The position numbers and the translations under genes were made by a program. Positions 24,401-36,930 of a stretch of 64,000 bases of DNA are shown here, piece by piece (within the stretch, counting starts at the first letter, position 1; every line of letters starts with the position of its first letter). The notes under the pieces are model-generated. The model searched no databases and was not told where the DNA came from. It saw only the letters and a program-made list of their open reading frames with translations. The DNA lies in NCBI GenBank assembly GCA_023935145.1, contig CM043698.1, positions 79,993,501 through 80,057,500 of the forward strand, read 5' to 3'. The stretch comes from Bretschneidera sinensis. Taxonomy: Eukaryota; Streptophyta; Magnoliopsida; Brassicales; Akaniaceae.

Positions 24401-26899
24401 TTCCGAAGAAGTGAATCAGCTACAGAACCTTATGTGAGGACAACAATTCCTCACTAGCTGAGAGCTCTAAGATCAACAAGCACCTGGTTTGCAATTGACT
24501 GTCTTAATTTGACATAGCAGATAGAGACAAGGACTTTGGGAAAGCCTATTACAGAATAAACATAATGCTATGTATTTTTCCCTCTTCTCACCCCCATAGG
24601 TTATTTTGAATAATCAGCTTGCAGTTAACATATATATATACCACAGAAGTGAATCAGCCACAGAACCTTGGATGTGTGAGAACAAAAATTTCTAGTCAAC
24701 TGAGAACTAGAGTTAATTTCTTTTTTTAATTTAAAAAAAGGTCTGTTTCGGATAATGCTAACAAAATCAGATATCAGGATTTGCACAAAAGTAATGTTGC
24801 AATAATATAATTTCTTCATATTTATAAGATTTATCAGGCAGGTTCAAGGCCATATTAACAAATAAATTGAACAATTAAACATTTCTACTTGCTCTGCCAA
24901 TGGTCCCTCGGATATTACTCCTTTCAAATGTCAAGGATCTGACATTGAAAGCTAGGAAGCATGCACTGAAACAAAGCACACAATTCAGGCAAGAAAATAA
25001 TAAATCAAGAGCACAGAAGAAGCATCAACTTTAGTTTAACTAACCTATGAGGTGAAGGATGATCATTTGAAGTTTTCCAAGGCGCATGATATATTGAAGA
25101 GGTATATGGTAAAGGAGCAAGGAACCCATTCTCTCTCCTGTAAGCAGCTTTACCAAGCTCTGCCAGGAGAAACACAAGTCCATATACGATATCAAAACAT
25201 ATACAAATATCACCAATTCACAATCCAGCCAAGTGTCGCATTCCATACCACTAGAGCTGCTTTGCATTGATCCACTTCTTACAATAGTATGTTCACTGCC
25301 AACTCTACCTCCGCGGTTAGAAGCACCATTGTTACCTCGTGCACGTGATTCCTGTGTCTCTTTCATCTGAGGAATTGATATATTGATGTAGTCATAAATA
25401 TTATTGAAAATGGAAAGTACAAATAATGAAGGAAATAAATAGGAGAAAAGATCAAGCCAACAACAAATTGCGAAATGTACATGACACAAGGGCACAAAAC
25501 ACTTCAATTAAAAAAGAAATAAAAAAATAGATAAAGAAACCATTACAAGAATGGACTTGAGGACACAAACCTAAACAAATGTAACTAAAATTGGGTGCAT
25601 TTTTAAGAGGGTACCTCTTTCCTTCTTTCGCGTTTGCTCTTCACTTCATGAAAAGTATCTACACAATCAATACGTGCTAATTATTTAGTGAGGACTCCTT
25701 CAGATTGATCAAAACAGTAGCAAGATCATCAAAGCTTCATGCTTTGATAATGATAACAAATGGGGTAAAGGACCAATAAAAATAAATTTAAGGCACCTAA
25801 ATGACGCAATGACATGTTATTGGATAATAGTAGAAATCAATCATATACAAGTATATAACCAAACACTCTCCATGATTTCTTTGGATGTAATTGGTTTATA
25901 TTTTCTTTGATAACTGAAAAATCTTGAAGCAGAAACGAACACATCACCAAAACTTGTCAATGCCTTGTTCAGTTTTTTTTTTTTGTTGGTAAAACACACA
26001 GTAGGGCCTCAGCCTCAACCATTTAGACAAGGCCTCCTCAGCCCTTGAGAACAGGAACAAAAAGAAAAAAAAGAACTGAGATCTTAGGTTTTCTTCAGTA
26101 TCCAAAGCAAAAATAACAAACAAGAGATTAAAGGATGACGGACTAATCCTTCGATGCACTGTTTGCTTGCAAAGAAAAAAATGGTGGGGATGAAACAGAA
26201 ACCTCAAAATCACAACTTTTAAAAGAGAATAGGACGCATAAAAAAAACTAGTCAACAGACACTATTTTGCCTTAATGAACCACCGTTAAAAAATTCCTCC
26301 AGAAAAAGAAGTCTTCTTGCGCCAAAAAAGAGCAAAAGTTTTTCTTGACTTGCCTCTCAGTTTTCTCGCAAGACAAACAGAATGTAGCAAAAAACAAGGG
26401 ATTTTAAAAAAAATGATCTTCAATTTTAGGAGAGGGCAGGCACTAAAAGCAAACCTTTCCGGTAAACGGACTGCAACTATTTGCACCATATTTAAGCCCA
26501 AATCACAAGAAAGGTTGCTCTTTGCCAGATAAAATCCAAAAATAAAAATAAAAAGTAACTCTTTGACTATCCAATATCTTTTTCCCTAGTTTTCTCGGCA
26601 GCCAAACAGAAAGCAACAGAAAATAACAATTATCTCAGCCTAAAAATAAAACCGCAGAGAGAGAGCGTCTGAGAGGGAAAACGGAGAACAGAGGAAAAGA
26701 AAAAGGAAGACGGAGAAAGGGTACCTTGAGAAAGGAGGCGTTGAACGGCGTCGTTTGGGTCCATGCCGCACTCCTTAAGAACGGCGTAGATCTCACTGTC
26801 CGTACAGTTATTGTTGACTATCTCCCTCAAGCTCTGCACCAACTTCTTCTCTGCCCCAGTTATCTGTGCGCCTCCATTGCTCTTGCTATCACTCCCCAT
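18464..26899 (-). CDS. GBF-interacting protein 1-like (DUF1296), ten exons
   Basis: Predicted exons, 5' to 3': 26899-26725, 25658-25615, 25366-25249, 25159-25045, 23768-23125, 21612-21309, 21177-20913, 19999-19802, 19422-18988, 18751-18464. All phases agree and give 861 residues. Exon 1 (MGSDSKSNGG) and exon 2 encode the DUF1296/UBA-like domain, about residues 12-73 (VQSLREIVNNNCTDSEIY, DPNDAVQRLLSQ). The rest is low-complexity, rich in Ser, Gln and Asn. It has family landmarks GFQPTWS...VSMADIVRFG in exon 5, YLGYHTDEE in exon 7, and GGLGYPNFY and QIWQPSY at the C-terminus. Arabidopsis GIP1 is reported to enhance DNA binding of G-box factors, so a nuclear or cytosolic co-regulator role is likely by homology. 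All introns are GT-AG except intron 6, which needs a GC donor at 21308-21307. The exon 8 acceptor has a weak pyrimidine tract. The 5' flank is CT-rich, as plant leaders often are. No defect is seen. Confidence 0.85.
22297..22490. repeat. Perfectly tandem 97-bp duplication in an intron
   Basis: Copies at 22297-22393 and 22394-22490 differ at only one position that I can see (GATATCAG against GATATAAG). They lie inside intron 5 of the GIP1-like gene. This is a recent local duplication with no coding effect. Confidence 0.9.
24224..24683. repeat. Diverged direct duplication in an intron
   Basis: About 220 bp (24224-24441) is repeated at 24463-24683. Shared segments include GACTTTGGGAAAG, CCTATTACA, AATCAGCTTGCAGT and GAAGTGAATCAGC. 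It lies in intron 4 of the GIP1-like gene and is clearly older than the 97-bp duplication. Confidence 0.8.
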
Positions 26900-28328
26900 C
26901 CTTCGCTCTCTCTATAACTATATCTTTCTGTGTCTTTCTCCTTGCTTGCGGCTCCCTCCCTTCAGATTATTATCAGATCAATCAAAATAAAAACCTATTC
27001 TCTCCTTTTATTGTCTTTCTAAAACAAGACACGCATCACAAAAAACAAAAGAATTTTGCTTTTTTTTTTTTCTCTCCCTCTCTCCTGATGTGGTTGTTTA
27101 TATAGTGAAACTGTAGCATCATATGTTGCAAGTTATCACTTTTTCTTTCCCCTGTGGACCGATTTTCAGTAATTACCAAGTCGTCTAATTATGCTATTCT
27201 CACAGCCTGTTGTCGTAGTCCCCACGACAGATATCCGTAACCGACTTAATACAGATAAGATCGACTGATCCGTTTAGTGGGACCCGAATAGTATATTTTC
27301 AGATCCACATCAACGGCGCAGATGGCGAGAGATGTTTTACTATATGTCAGTTTAGGATCGCTTGTTTCTTTCTTCTCTTTTGGGATTAATTAACAAGCTG
27401 GGGTTTAATATGATTTGGGGTTTTGGGTTATTGTCTGTTTTTTGGGCAGGGCCTGGTTCTTTGTCAAGTGAAATAGTTTAGTAAGATTTTGCCAACCAAA
27501 ATCTTTTTTTTTTTAAAGTGATATTTAATTTGATACACGTGTTGTAAAATAAGAAAAGAAATTTTATCTAATTGAAATTTAGGGTTACCAAAATCCCAAT
27601 AAAGCAATTTGTCAATTTCTTTATGCTGTAATATTTTTTGAATGACTATGCTGCATTTACTAATATAAAAATGAGATTTGAAAATGGAATTATTAACTTT
27701 TTCCAACCATAAAATTTTGAGACGAAGCCTTGGGTTTTTGTAAATTTTATTTTTTTTTAGTGTCGATTCTAAACACATTCATTATTTTTAGTTGGTAGTC
27801 TGGTTAATAGGTTTATTTTTTGTTTGGTATGATCTTAAGTATAGAATCCAATTCATTTCCAAATGAGTTAAAATTAGAATTCATTTACAAATAAATTTAC
27901 ATTTCATTTTCCAATGAATTGAAACTAGAATTCATTTGCAAATGAAATCAAATGAATTTTCATGTTTGGTATAGTTTTAATTAAACTGCAGAATTGAAAT
28001 AAATTTTGTGTTTGGAATCAACAAGAATTTGGTTCATTTCATAAACTTTACTTAAATACCCTTAGCAAAAGAAATAAAAAATAAAAAGAACAATTATAAG
28101 TTATGTCTTGTATTTCATTTTTTTTAAAAGTTAGCAAATTGTGTAACAAATGTGAAATGAATCGTAAGCAAATATAGTCAAAAGTTTATTAGAAAAGACT
28201 TAAAGATGATTCAATCAACGCTAGCACTCCAAGCTCGGCTTAAAATGGTTGCTACATCAAATATATGATACTGATTGTTATTTCTCTGAACATGCCATTT
28301 GTGAGATATCATTTAATCATTTAAATTG
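26900..28328. other. GIP1-like upstream region and repeat-like AT-rich DNA
   Basis: 26900-27110 is CT-rich and fits a 5' leader of the minus-strand GIP1-like gene. Beyond 27120 no gene is seen. From about 27815 to 28030 the sequence contains repeated AATTCATTT(A/G)CAAAT blocks and GTTTGGTAT motifs that recur inverted at 33790-33970, beyond the copia element. Confidence 0.5.
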
Positions 28329-28333
28329 AGAAG

Positions 28334-28854
28334 TGTTGTTATTTGTCTAAGTTTCAAACATATCCAAACATGGTCTAAAGTTGGTTAAAGTCCAAATCAA
28401 TTGTGGAATATCAAAGTTCAGCAAGTTAAAAGGTTGCACACAAGTGTGTGCTTAAGTTTTGAGCGTGGGAAGGTCAGGCACACTGTTGTGCAAGTTTCAG
28501 CACACAAGTAGGAGGTGTGCGCACAGCATCAGGAGGCTGCAGCATCAGGTCACGCCGCAGCACACAGCACCAGTGCCGCAGCACACAGTACATGTGTGCA
28601 CACATGATCCAGCATGCATAAGACCTTTCCAATCATGTGTGCACCACACCAAAACGCACAGCATCACTTGGAGAGTGATGAAGGGCTGAGATTAAAGGAA
28701 GAACATGATCAAAGGGAGGATAATGACTTACAAGAATGTCCAAGAATTATAAGGCCTTTTGGGGTAAAAACTCAAGAGCAATCCATGAGGGCTTAGTCCC
28801 AAAGTGGACAATATCATACTAATGTGGAGATATGTGGTGTCCATAGTCCTTACA
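28334..28854 (+). repeat. 5' LTR of copia element
   Basis: Starts TGTTGTTATTTG and ends AGTCCTTACA. It is rich in GCACAC/GTGTGC motifs and GCAGCA-type repeats (28430-28620). The segment 28351-28520 resembles part of the Athila LTR at 42942-43110. Confidence 0.92.
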
Positions 28855-28856
28855 AG

Positions 28857-28867
28857 TGGTATCAGAG
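28857..28867 (+). other. Primer binding site of copia element
   Basis: TGGTATCAGAG two bases after the LTR end, complementary to initiator methionine tRNA. Confidence 0.85.
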
Positions 28868-29021
28868 TACAGCAACTAGTTATCGAAACAAGAAGTAAAA
28901 GGTACGGAGCCAAGACTCCAAGAATCAAAGATCAAACTTCTTGGGTGATTCAAGAACGGTGTAAAGATCAAGATCCGGTCGTGTTCTTCCTAACAAAATT
29001 TATCTTCTTAAAAGAATCTTT

Positions 29022-30800
29022 GCTTTTAAAATGGACCCTAGTAAAGAGTTGCAAGATAATCTTGATGTCTTTAATAAGCTAGTTCAAGATTTGAATAGCT
29101 GTAGCATTTCTTTTCCGGATGAAAAATTGGCTGTTATTTTGTAAATTCACTTCCTGATTGCTTTGATAATTTGATTAATGCAATTGAGTATGGGAGAGAT
29201 AGTTTGACAAAGGAGATTGTGATCAATGCCATAAAGGGCACATGATTTCAAAGCCAAGATGAAGGAGGCATCAAGTGGTGAAGGGCTGTTCGTAAGAGGA
29301 ATACCAGCAGCTCGGAATGGCAGTAGCACTTATGGCAGCTACCGGGAGAAATCAAGAGGTAGAGGGCAATGCCATGGGATATCTCACACCAAGACAAGAT
29401 ATGGAGGAGGAAATAGATGCTTCTACTGCAACAAGGAGGGCCATTTCAAGAAAGATTGCAAGAAGAGGATATGGGATGAGAGGAGAAGTCATACCAACAA
29501 TGGAGAGGCTTCGGTTGCTAAAAGAGAACAGCAAGATGATGTTCTTGTTGCATGCTCAAATGTGAGCATGAGGCAAGGCAGCGGAAAGTGGATTCTTGAC
29601 TCCGGGTGCACCTATCATATATGCCCTCACAAAGAATGGTTCAAGAATTTCAAGGAGATCAATGAGGGAAGAGTCTTCTTGGGGAATGACAATTCTTGCC
29701 AAGTGAGAAGGATTGGAGACATCCAATTGAGGATGTTTGATGGAGTCACAAGGCTGCTGCGAAATGTAAGATATCTTCCAGATTTGAAGAGGAACTTGAT
29801 CTCATTGGGGCAGCTGGACTCCATGGGGTACACATGCAAATTAGAGGGAGGAAAGATCAAGGTGGCCATGGGATCTTTGGTAGTGATCAAGGCAGCAAGA
29901 AACGATGGACTCTATGAGATGATCGGAGAAACAGAAATCAATGATCAAGCAGCAAACTTGATGGCTAAACTGGATAAGGCAGCCCTTTGGCACACTCGCT
30001 TGGGACATATGAGCGAAAAAGGCCTGCAAGTGCTTAGCAAAGAAGGTCTACTTGGTGGTGACAAAGTAGAGAAACTGGATTTCTTGAGAAGCAACACCGA
30101 GTCAGCTTTAACACCGGAGTGTACAAGTCTAAGGGGATTCTTGATTACATTCATTCGGACCTTTGGGGACCAACAAGAACACCAATACAGGGAGGTAACT
30201 TTTACTTTCTGTCTTTAATTGATGATTAAGAGTGTGGATTTATTTACTTAGGAATAAATCGGATGCCTTGAATAAATTTGTTGGGTGGAAGAAATTGTTG
30301 GAAACCCAAACTGGTAGGGTAGTTAAAGCTTTAAGAACCGATAATGGCTTAGAATTTTGCAACAAGAATTTTGATAAATTCTGTGAATTAAATGGCATTC
30401 TAAGACATAGAATGGTTATAAAAACACCCCAGCAAAATGGAGTTGCTGAAAGAATGAATCGAACCCTTATGAAAAAAGTTAGGTGCATGCTAATAGGATC
30501 CGGGTTACCAAAATATTTTTGGGGAGAAGCTATAGCTACAGCTGCATACTTGGTGAATAGATCACCCTCTAGAAAAATAGAGCTCAAGACTCCCATGGAG
30601 ATGTGGAGTGGAAAACCCCCTGAATTAAGCAACCTTAGGACTTTTGGATGTGCAGCATATGCACACCAAAAGGAGGATAAACTTGACCCTAGGTCTAGAA
30701 AATGTGTATTTCTAGGATATGGTGATGGGGTTAAGGGATATAGGTTGTGGTCCTTAGAAAAGAAGGGACATGAAACTGATTATAAGTAGGGATGTTGTCT
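29022..30800 (+). pseudogene. Copia gag-protease-integrase, broken
   Basis: Coding similarity starts with MDPSKELQDNL, which in related copia gags lies well inside the protein, so the gag N-terminal half is deleted. A stop (TAA near 29142) and frame changes follow. From 29259 a 319-codon frame has the zinc knuckle CFYCNKEGHFKKDC, the protease WILDSGCTYHIC and the integrase start LWHTRLGHMSEKG. The CxxC pair of the integrase finger is lost in a small deletion with a frameshift near 30080. A second frame (30232-30789) has the integrase core with LRTDNGLEFCN, KTPQQNGVAERMNRT and the GKPPELSNLRTFG tail. Another frameshift lies near 30770. The hinge (30800-31120) contains stops. Confidence 0.9.
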
Positions 30801-31123
30801 TTAATGAATTATTATTTCCCTACTTGGAGAAAACTAACCCTGCAGGGGCTAGTGAGCAAACCAATTCAGAAATTGTTGAGCATCACATCAAAGAGCACTC
30901 GGTTCAGGTAGAGCAGAGGAGGCAAGAGGGTTCGGACTAGATAGAGCCCTTGGAAGAAGGCCAAGAAGCTCAAGAAACTCAAGAAGAGGCTGAACAAGAA
31001 ATGGTTGATGCAGTAAATAACTACCAGCTCATAAGAGACCGGGAAAGAAGAGTGGTTAGACCACCCTTGAGATATGGGTTTGCAAATGTTGCATATGCAG
31101 CAGCTCCTTGGATAGAATGAGGG

Positions 31124-32698
31124 ATGACTGAACCAGAAACTTATACAGATGCCATGGAGTGTAAGGATTCATCAAAGTGGCAGCTGGCTATGGAGGAAGA
31201 AATGAATTCTTTGATGAAGAACAACTCTTGGGAGCTGGTGCCAAAACCAGAAAAACAGAGAGTGGTGGATTGTAGGTGGCTCTACAAGATCAAAGAAGGG
31301 AATACTCCGGGGGATGAAATCCAATATAAGGCCAGGCTGGTGGCGAAGAGGTTCACACAAAAAGAAGGCATAGATTTCACTGAAATCTTCTCACCGGTTG
31401 TGAAGTACAAGACAATACGGATGATGTTAGCATTAGTGGTCCAATTTAATTGGGAAATCAAGCAAATGGATGTGAAGACTACATTCTTGCATGGAGATCT
31501 CGATGAGACCATTTTCATGAGGCAACCCGAAGGCTATGAGGAAGGAAGGCAGGGAGAGCTAGTGTGCAAATTGAAGAAGTCTCTCTACGGCCTGAAGCAA
31601 TCACCTCGGCAATGGAACAAGAGGTTTGATTCCTTTGTAATCAGCTTGGGTTTCATGAGGAGCTGCTATGATTCTTGCTTGTACTATAAGGGGCAGAAGA
31701 TTGAGGAGATGGTGATTATCCTCATTTATGTTGATGACATGCTATTGGTTGGGAGCAGCATGGAGAGGATAAAGAAATTAAAGGCTCAACTCAGTGAAGA
31801 GTTTGAGATGAAGGATTTTGGCCATGCAAAGAAGATCATTGGGATGTGTATCATCCGGGAAAGGGAGAGAAACAAATTGAAAATCTCTCAAACTTCCTAC
31901 ATAGAGAAGATGATATCTAAATTCTCTATGGAAGATAGCAAAGCAGTGAAAGTTTCACTTGCTAGTCATTTCAAATTCTCCATCGATCAATGTCCAAGAT
32001 CGGAGGCGGACAAGAAGGAAATGGAGAAAGTCCCTTACTCTAGTGCTGTTGGTTCTGTTATGTACACCATGGTGAGCACTAGACCGGACATTACTCATGC
32101 AATGAGTGTTCTCAGCAGGTTTATGAGTAATCTCGGAAAGGAGCATTGGCTTGGGATGAAGTGGTTGCTGAGGTATATGAAGGGAAGCCCAGAAGTAGGG
32201 CTGGTGTATGAGAAGAAGGGTAATGCAATCTGCCTTGAAGGGTTTGCAGATTCGGACTATGGAGCAGACTGGGATAAAAGAAGATCGATTACATTCCACT
32301 TCTTCAACTTAAACGGATGTTGTGTAAGTTAGAAGGCTCAGTTGCAGCCAATGGTAGCACTCTTAATAACCGAGGCTGAGTACATAGCTGCTACAGAGGT
32401 CATTAAGGAAGCTATGTGGTGCAAAGGGTTGCTTGAAGAGTTGAAGGTACTGGATAAGCAGGTTGGGGTATTTTCGGATAGTCAAAGTGCCATGCACTTG
32501 TGTAAAAATCTAGTGTTCCATGAGAGGACAAAGCACATGGATGTTCGGTATCATTTCATTCGGGAAAATGTTATGAAAGGATGCATCCATGTGGATAAGG
32601 TTGCCACAGAAGAAAATCCTGCTGACTTGGGTACTAAAGTTCTACCTCTAAGTAAGTTCAATCATTGCCTTGAATTACTTAGGATTGGAGTTAGTTAA
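31124..32698 (+). pseudogene. Copia reverse transcriptase-RNase H
   Basis: A long frame (402 codons) with copia RT landmarks: NNSWELVPKP, YKARLVAKRFTQKEGIDF, QMDVKTTFLHGDLDE, KSLYGLKQSPRQWNKRF, ILIYVDDMLLVG (catalytic YVDD), RPDITHAMSVLSRFM, and the RNase H start FADSDYGADWDKRRS. One TAG (32330-32332), at a position where Trp is expected, splits off the RNase H end (32342-32698). That end has TEAEYIAATE, FSDSQSAMHL and HERTKHMDVRYHFIRE. Apart from that stop the domain is well kept. Confidence 0.92.
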
Positions 32699-32781
32699 TT
32701 GGTAACTCAATATGAGTTTGGATCTCGAAGCTTTCTGCACAATGGTTCAGGTTTTTTGAACTCTTAGACAAAGGTTGAAAT

Positions 32782-33303
32782 TGTTGTTATTTGTCTAAGT
32801 TTCAAACATATCCAAACATGGTCTAAAGTTGGTTAAAGTCTAAACCAATTGTGGAATATCAAAGTTCAGCAAGTTAAAAGGTTGCACACAAGTGTGTGCT
32901 TAAGTTTTGAGCGTGGGAAGGTCAGGCACACTGTTGTGCAAGTTTCAGCACACAAGCAGGAGGTGTGAGCACAGCATCAGGAGGCTGCAGCATCAGGTCA
33001 CGCCGCAGCACACAACACCAGTGCCGCAGCACACAACACATGTGTGCACACATGATCCAGCATGCATAAGACCTCTCCAATCATGTGTGCACCACACCAA
33101 AATGCACAGCATCACTTGGAGAGTGATGAAGGGCTGAGATTAAAGGAAGAACATGATCAAAGGGAGGATAATGACTCACAAGAATGTCCAAGAATTATGA
33201 GGCTTTTTGGGGTAAAAACTCAAGAGCAAATTCATGAGGGCTTAGTCCCAAAGTGGACAATATCATACTAATGTAGAGATATGTGGTGTCCATAGTCCTT
33301 ACA
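32782..33303 (+). repeat. 3' LTR of copia element
   Basis: Partner of the LTR at 28334-28854. A weak polypurine tract (CAAAGGTTGAAA) precedes it. Segment 32799-32968 carries the block shared with the Athila LTR. Confidence 0.92.
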
Positions 33304-33308
33304 AGAAG

Positions 33309-34390
33309 TATAAAAAAGCAAATAATTAAAGAAAAACTTGAAAGCTAATAAGTATATATAAGAGGAGAGCCTTATGTATTTGGTAAGTGCCTAGCAGATA
33401 TGTGAAGTTAACTACTATATCTGTTTTTTTTCATAAAACAATCACAAACATAGAGAAACAATGTGATTGTTAGCTACTTATTTACTTTTCGAGTTTATAG
33501 TCACGATAAGTAATTGGTGAATTTTGAAGTTAACTTACCTATTATCCATATTGACACCATGGCACAAAGCGAGCAACCGAGGGAGAGAAAGAGAGAAAGA
33601 TTAGAGACTTTTATGGTAGATATGAAGTAATTCTACAATTTATATTTTTCTCAAACTAATAAATAAGCCAAGAGAAAAAAACTTAGAAATAGAGGGAAGA
33701 ATAATTTTGTCTTTTTTAATTTTATAAAGGCTTATGTGTAGAGTTTATTACAAAATCTATCAATTTTGATATAATTTGTATATAGCTTACTAAATTCCAC
33801 TAGAATTCATTTGCAAATGAATTCTGCACTTTTATTGTTAAACCAAACATTAAGTCAATTTATTTGTAAATGAACTCTACATCTAATTAGCAAACCAAAC
33901 ACAGTAACCTATAGAATGAAATTGAATTCCATAAAAATTGTGGAATTCATTTAAACCAAACGGACTATTAAGTTTTTCCTCAATGACTTGATGAACTCTT
34001 CCGAAGCATCTTCATTCATGGTGTGGAGGATTTCTTTATTATTACTTAAGAAGTTATCTAATCTCTTACAAAAAAAAAAAGAAAAAAAGCAAAGTGAGCT
34101 ATATGATCATCATGATTGATCTTAATAAAACCTTAAATAAAATATAATGGGGCTTCATTAGGACATCTTTAATTCTTGTTTGCTTTCATGAACAACGGTG
34201 TAAGTTGATCATTTTTGTGTTGTTAGTTCTTACTTCTCTACTCTCCTTAGTGGCAAGACCATTGATTCCTTCTAAGCTTTTAGAGATATAAGTTGGGAGA
34301 CTCTTTCTTCCCCTACTTTTCATCATCTGCTTGGAGATCTTTTTTGCTTCCATCCTAAAAAATATCACTATCAAACCTCCATCTTTCATA
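33309..34390. other. Gene-free region between two copia elements
   Basis: AT-rich, with no recognisable gene. 33790-33970 carries the inverted counterpart of the AATTCATTTGCAAAT-type sequence seen left of the copia element at 27815-28030. Confidence 0.5.
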
Positions 34391-34898
34391 TGTAGGCAAA
34401 ATAAACATAAACAATAATATCATACATGAAATTAGAACACAGATAATTACATAAATAATTGCATAAGTAAATCACATACTTGATTTAGCCATCATCACAG
34501 CGAAAACTTGAATTACCTCACAACTGAAGCTTTATTAGGGTTAGGTCTTCATCTTTGTACTCCAATAACAACAACTTTCTTAGATAAATAGAAAATTGAA
34601 TACTCAGACATATTGGGAGACAAATGTGGGACCTAGTATGTTTATATACACATCAGTAACCCTAGTTACATAGAGTCCAAATGAGTCCTTTCATTTATGG
34701 GGTGTATCGGACTAAGACCTACACTAGCTGCTGACCCACATTAATAATATTAGGATGTGTACATGCTCAAGTAACATGATCACCAATTAACAACATATGG
34801 GCTTTTGTACTTTTCTCATCGGACCAAATCCGCTGACTCGGTTTTATAAAAACAAAACCACTTTAATTAATGGTAGCCTACATAGAAAAATTTCAACA
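34391..34898 (-). repeat. 3' LTR of decayed copia element
   Basis: 508 bp. The purine tract AAGTGGAAGAA on the minus strand lies directly upstream of its TGTTGAAA start. Confidence 0.82.
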
Positions 34899-35825
34899 TT
34901 CTTCCACTTGGGCAACACTAATTATAGCTCTCAAAATTTTTAAAACATTATACTCAATTTAAAACGACTTTCGGGCAATTTGATTTTATTGTGGCCACAT
35001 TTGAAAAATTATTTGGTCCTAAAAAACATCTTAAACGACTTGGTCCCATGAAAACACCATACATGGAATCATGACAACTATTTTGCTCTATTATTCACAC
35101 AAGGCCAATTCATGGTTACGCATGCAGATAGTTCCACTAACATGGATCCAATATAGTAATGTAGCAAGAAAATAGCATCCCACAAGGTGATCAAATAACA
35201 TGTTATTTTTATTGTCAGATCTCAACATGACTCTCCGTATAACATACCTATTAATAAGCCAGAGAAGTCATCAACAACATGATATGTTTCAAAATACCTC
35301 GAGGTTTTAACAGAGTGTCAATCACGAGACATTCCCAACCAAACTCAAAATTGACTTCAAGTTTTAAGTTTCCACAATATGACATGTCATATGTTCAAAT
35401 GCATTCATACATATACAAAGATAAGATAACACAATGTGAGTGAAAATATGGATGATAATCATTAATCAATATCGTAATATCCAATTATCGTACCCAAAAC
35501 ATGATGGGTTCTAAAATTACATAAATCCAATACATAAAATATTAAAACATAAATAACTCCCACTAATCCAGTACACCAAAAGACGCCAAAAAACCCATAC
35601 AATCAACATATTTCTTAAAAACAATTGGTCTTAGACCTTTGGTTAGGGGATAAACAACGGTGTTCTCCTTTTGAACGTACTTAACGATAATGTCTCATTA
35701 CTTTATCAAATCCTTGATTGTAAGGTATTTAAGCTCAATATGTTTAAAACCACTATAACTCTTATTGTTCTTTGAACATAGCATAACTATTGTCACAGTA
35801 TTTCACCAGTGTTCTAGAGATGAAA

Positions 35826-36240
35826 TCAACCATAACAATCTCTGAAGGACGCCTCACTAAGATTTTTCATATCAAAAGTCTTAGACAACAACTGTTTTTT
35901 CTCATGAAATAACCCAAGATCATTAGTAGTAAGCAAAACATCATCCATATAAAGAACCAGGTAAATAAATTTACTCTCACCGACCTTTAGGTATATGGAC
36001 TGATTTACCATATTAAAGTCATTACCTTGATTTCTCTTTTATTAAGTAAAGATATTCATACCGGGAGAAATTGTCAATAAAGATCATGAAATAACTCTTT
36101 CCACATAGATTAGGTGACATAGGTATACTAATATCAGTGTGTACTATTTCTAAAAGATCAGAACTACGAGTTGAGCCCTTCTTCTTGGTTTTGGTTAACT
36201 TTCCTCTAATACAGTCAACACAAGTCTCCATGTCTCCAAA
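35826..36240 (-). pseudogene. Copia integrase and RT fragments
   Basis: A 69-codon frame at 36231-36022 has CVDCIRGKLTKTKK, LLEIVHTDI and MIFIDNFSRYEYLYLI (integrase start). Directly next to it, 36011-35826 has LVLYMDDVLLTTND (RT with YMDD) and the KTFDMKNL segment. The integrase core and the early RT that should lie between are gone, so a large internal deletion fused them. Confidence 0.85.
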
Positions 36241-36706
36241 ATCAAGAGTAGGTAAAATATCATTCCTAACAAGTCTTTCAACTCTCTAGAAATGTGACCT
36301 AGACATCTATGCCATAAAGCAGACTCAACATCCTCCTTCCATTTCTTATATTTCAAACCAGTTAGGATCTAAATGGCTGCTTAGTTATTGTTCATAGAAA
36401 ATGAAATTAATTCAAGACAAGAATGCAGCACATTAATATAAGGGCAATAACCAACATATTCCAAAATTGAGAATCTAAGAGTATAGTTATAAACCCCCAT
36501 TAGGTCAGAGAATACAATATATGTTTAGAAACTCTACACATGAAGTATATAAAGATAATGTCTCAGTTTTCAAAAGAATTGTCCTTTTCGAGCAGACAGA
36601 CCTTCTAAACAGACCGATCATTTTCCCATAGTGTTCCATGTATTTTCACAAATTATAGCATACAACTACCCCATTTTGGTAGGTAACTGCATGATGCAAT
36701 TGAAAT

Positions 36707-36930
36707 CATCACGCAACATGTTTTAGTGAAATCCCACAAGTATCAATGAGTGTACCACTTTGGCAATAAAGACTCACATCAACCGATGAAAGTTTCCAAA
36801 ACCGGGATAAACAGTAATCATCCTGCAACATGTTTTAGTAAAATCTCACAAATATCAATGAGTGTGCCACTTTGGCAGCAAACACCTACACAACCCATGA
36901 AATTTTCTAAAATCGAGATAAACAATCTTA
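36707..36930. repeat. Tandem 112-bp repeat inside the decayed copia element
   Basis: Two copies (36707-36818, 36819-36930) share GCAACATGTTTTAGT, TATCAATGAGTGT and CCACTTTGGCA. A weaker third copy is at about 37930-38020. No function is apparent. Confidence 0.75.

Larger units (their letters stand above)
28329..33308 (+). mobile_element. Copia element with 5-bp target duplication
   Basis: The element proper is 28334-33303 (4970 bp), with direct LTRs of 521 and 522 bp and a perfect AGAAG duplication at 28329-28333 and 33304-33308. The primer site is at 28857. Gag, protease, integrase, RT and RNase H follow in copia order. I count about fourteen substitutions between the LTRs, mostly transitions, so it is moderately young. 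The coding region has lost the first half of gag, the CxxC of the integrase zinc finger, and frame at several places. It could move only with help from another copy. Confidence 0.93.

Noticed and set aside
24890..24985. Extra exon of the GIP1-like gene after TTTCAG near 24967
   Set aside because: The frame runs into a stop and lacks family similarity, while exon 4 joins exon 5 (23768) in correct phase.
36022..36231. Independent small gene with a CxxC motif
   Set aside because: The sequence is the integrase start of the decayed copia element, flanked by its LTRs.
36707..36930. CRISPR-like or satellite array
   Set aside because: Only two clear copies without spacers; a simple tandem duplication in a plant retrotransposon.
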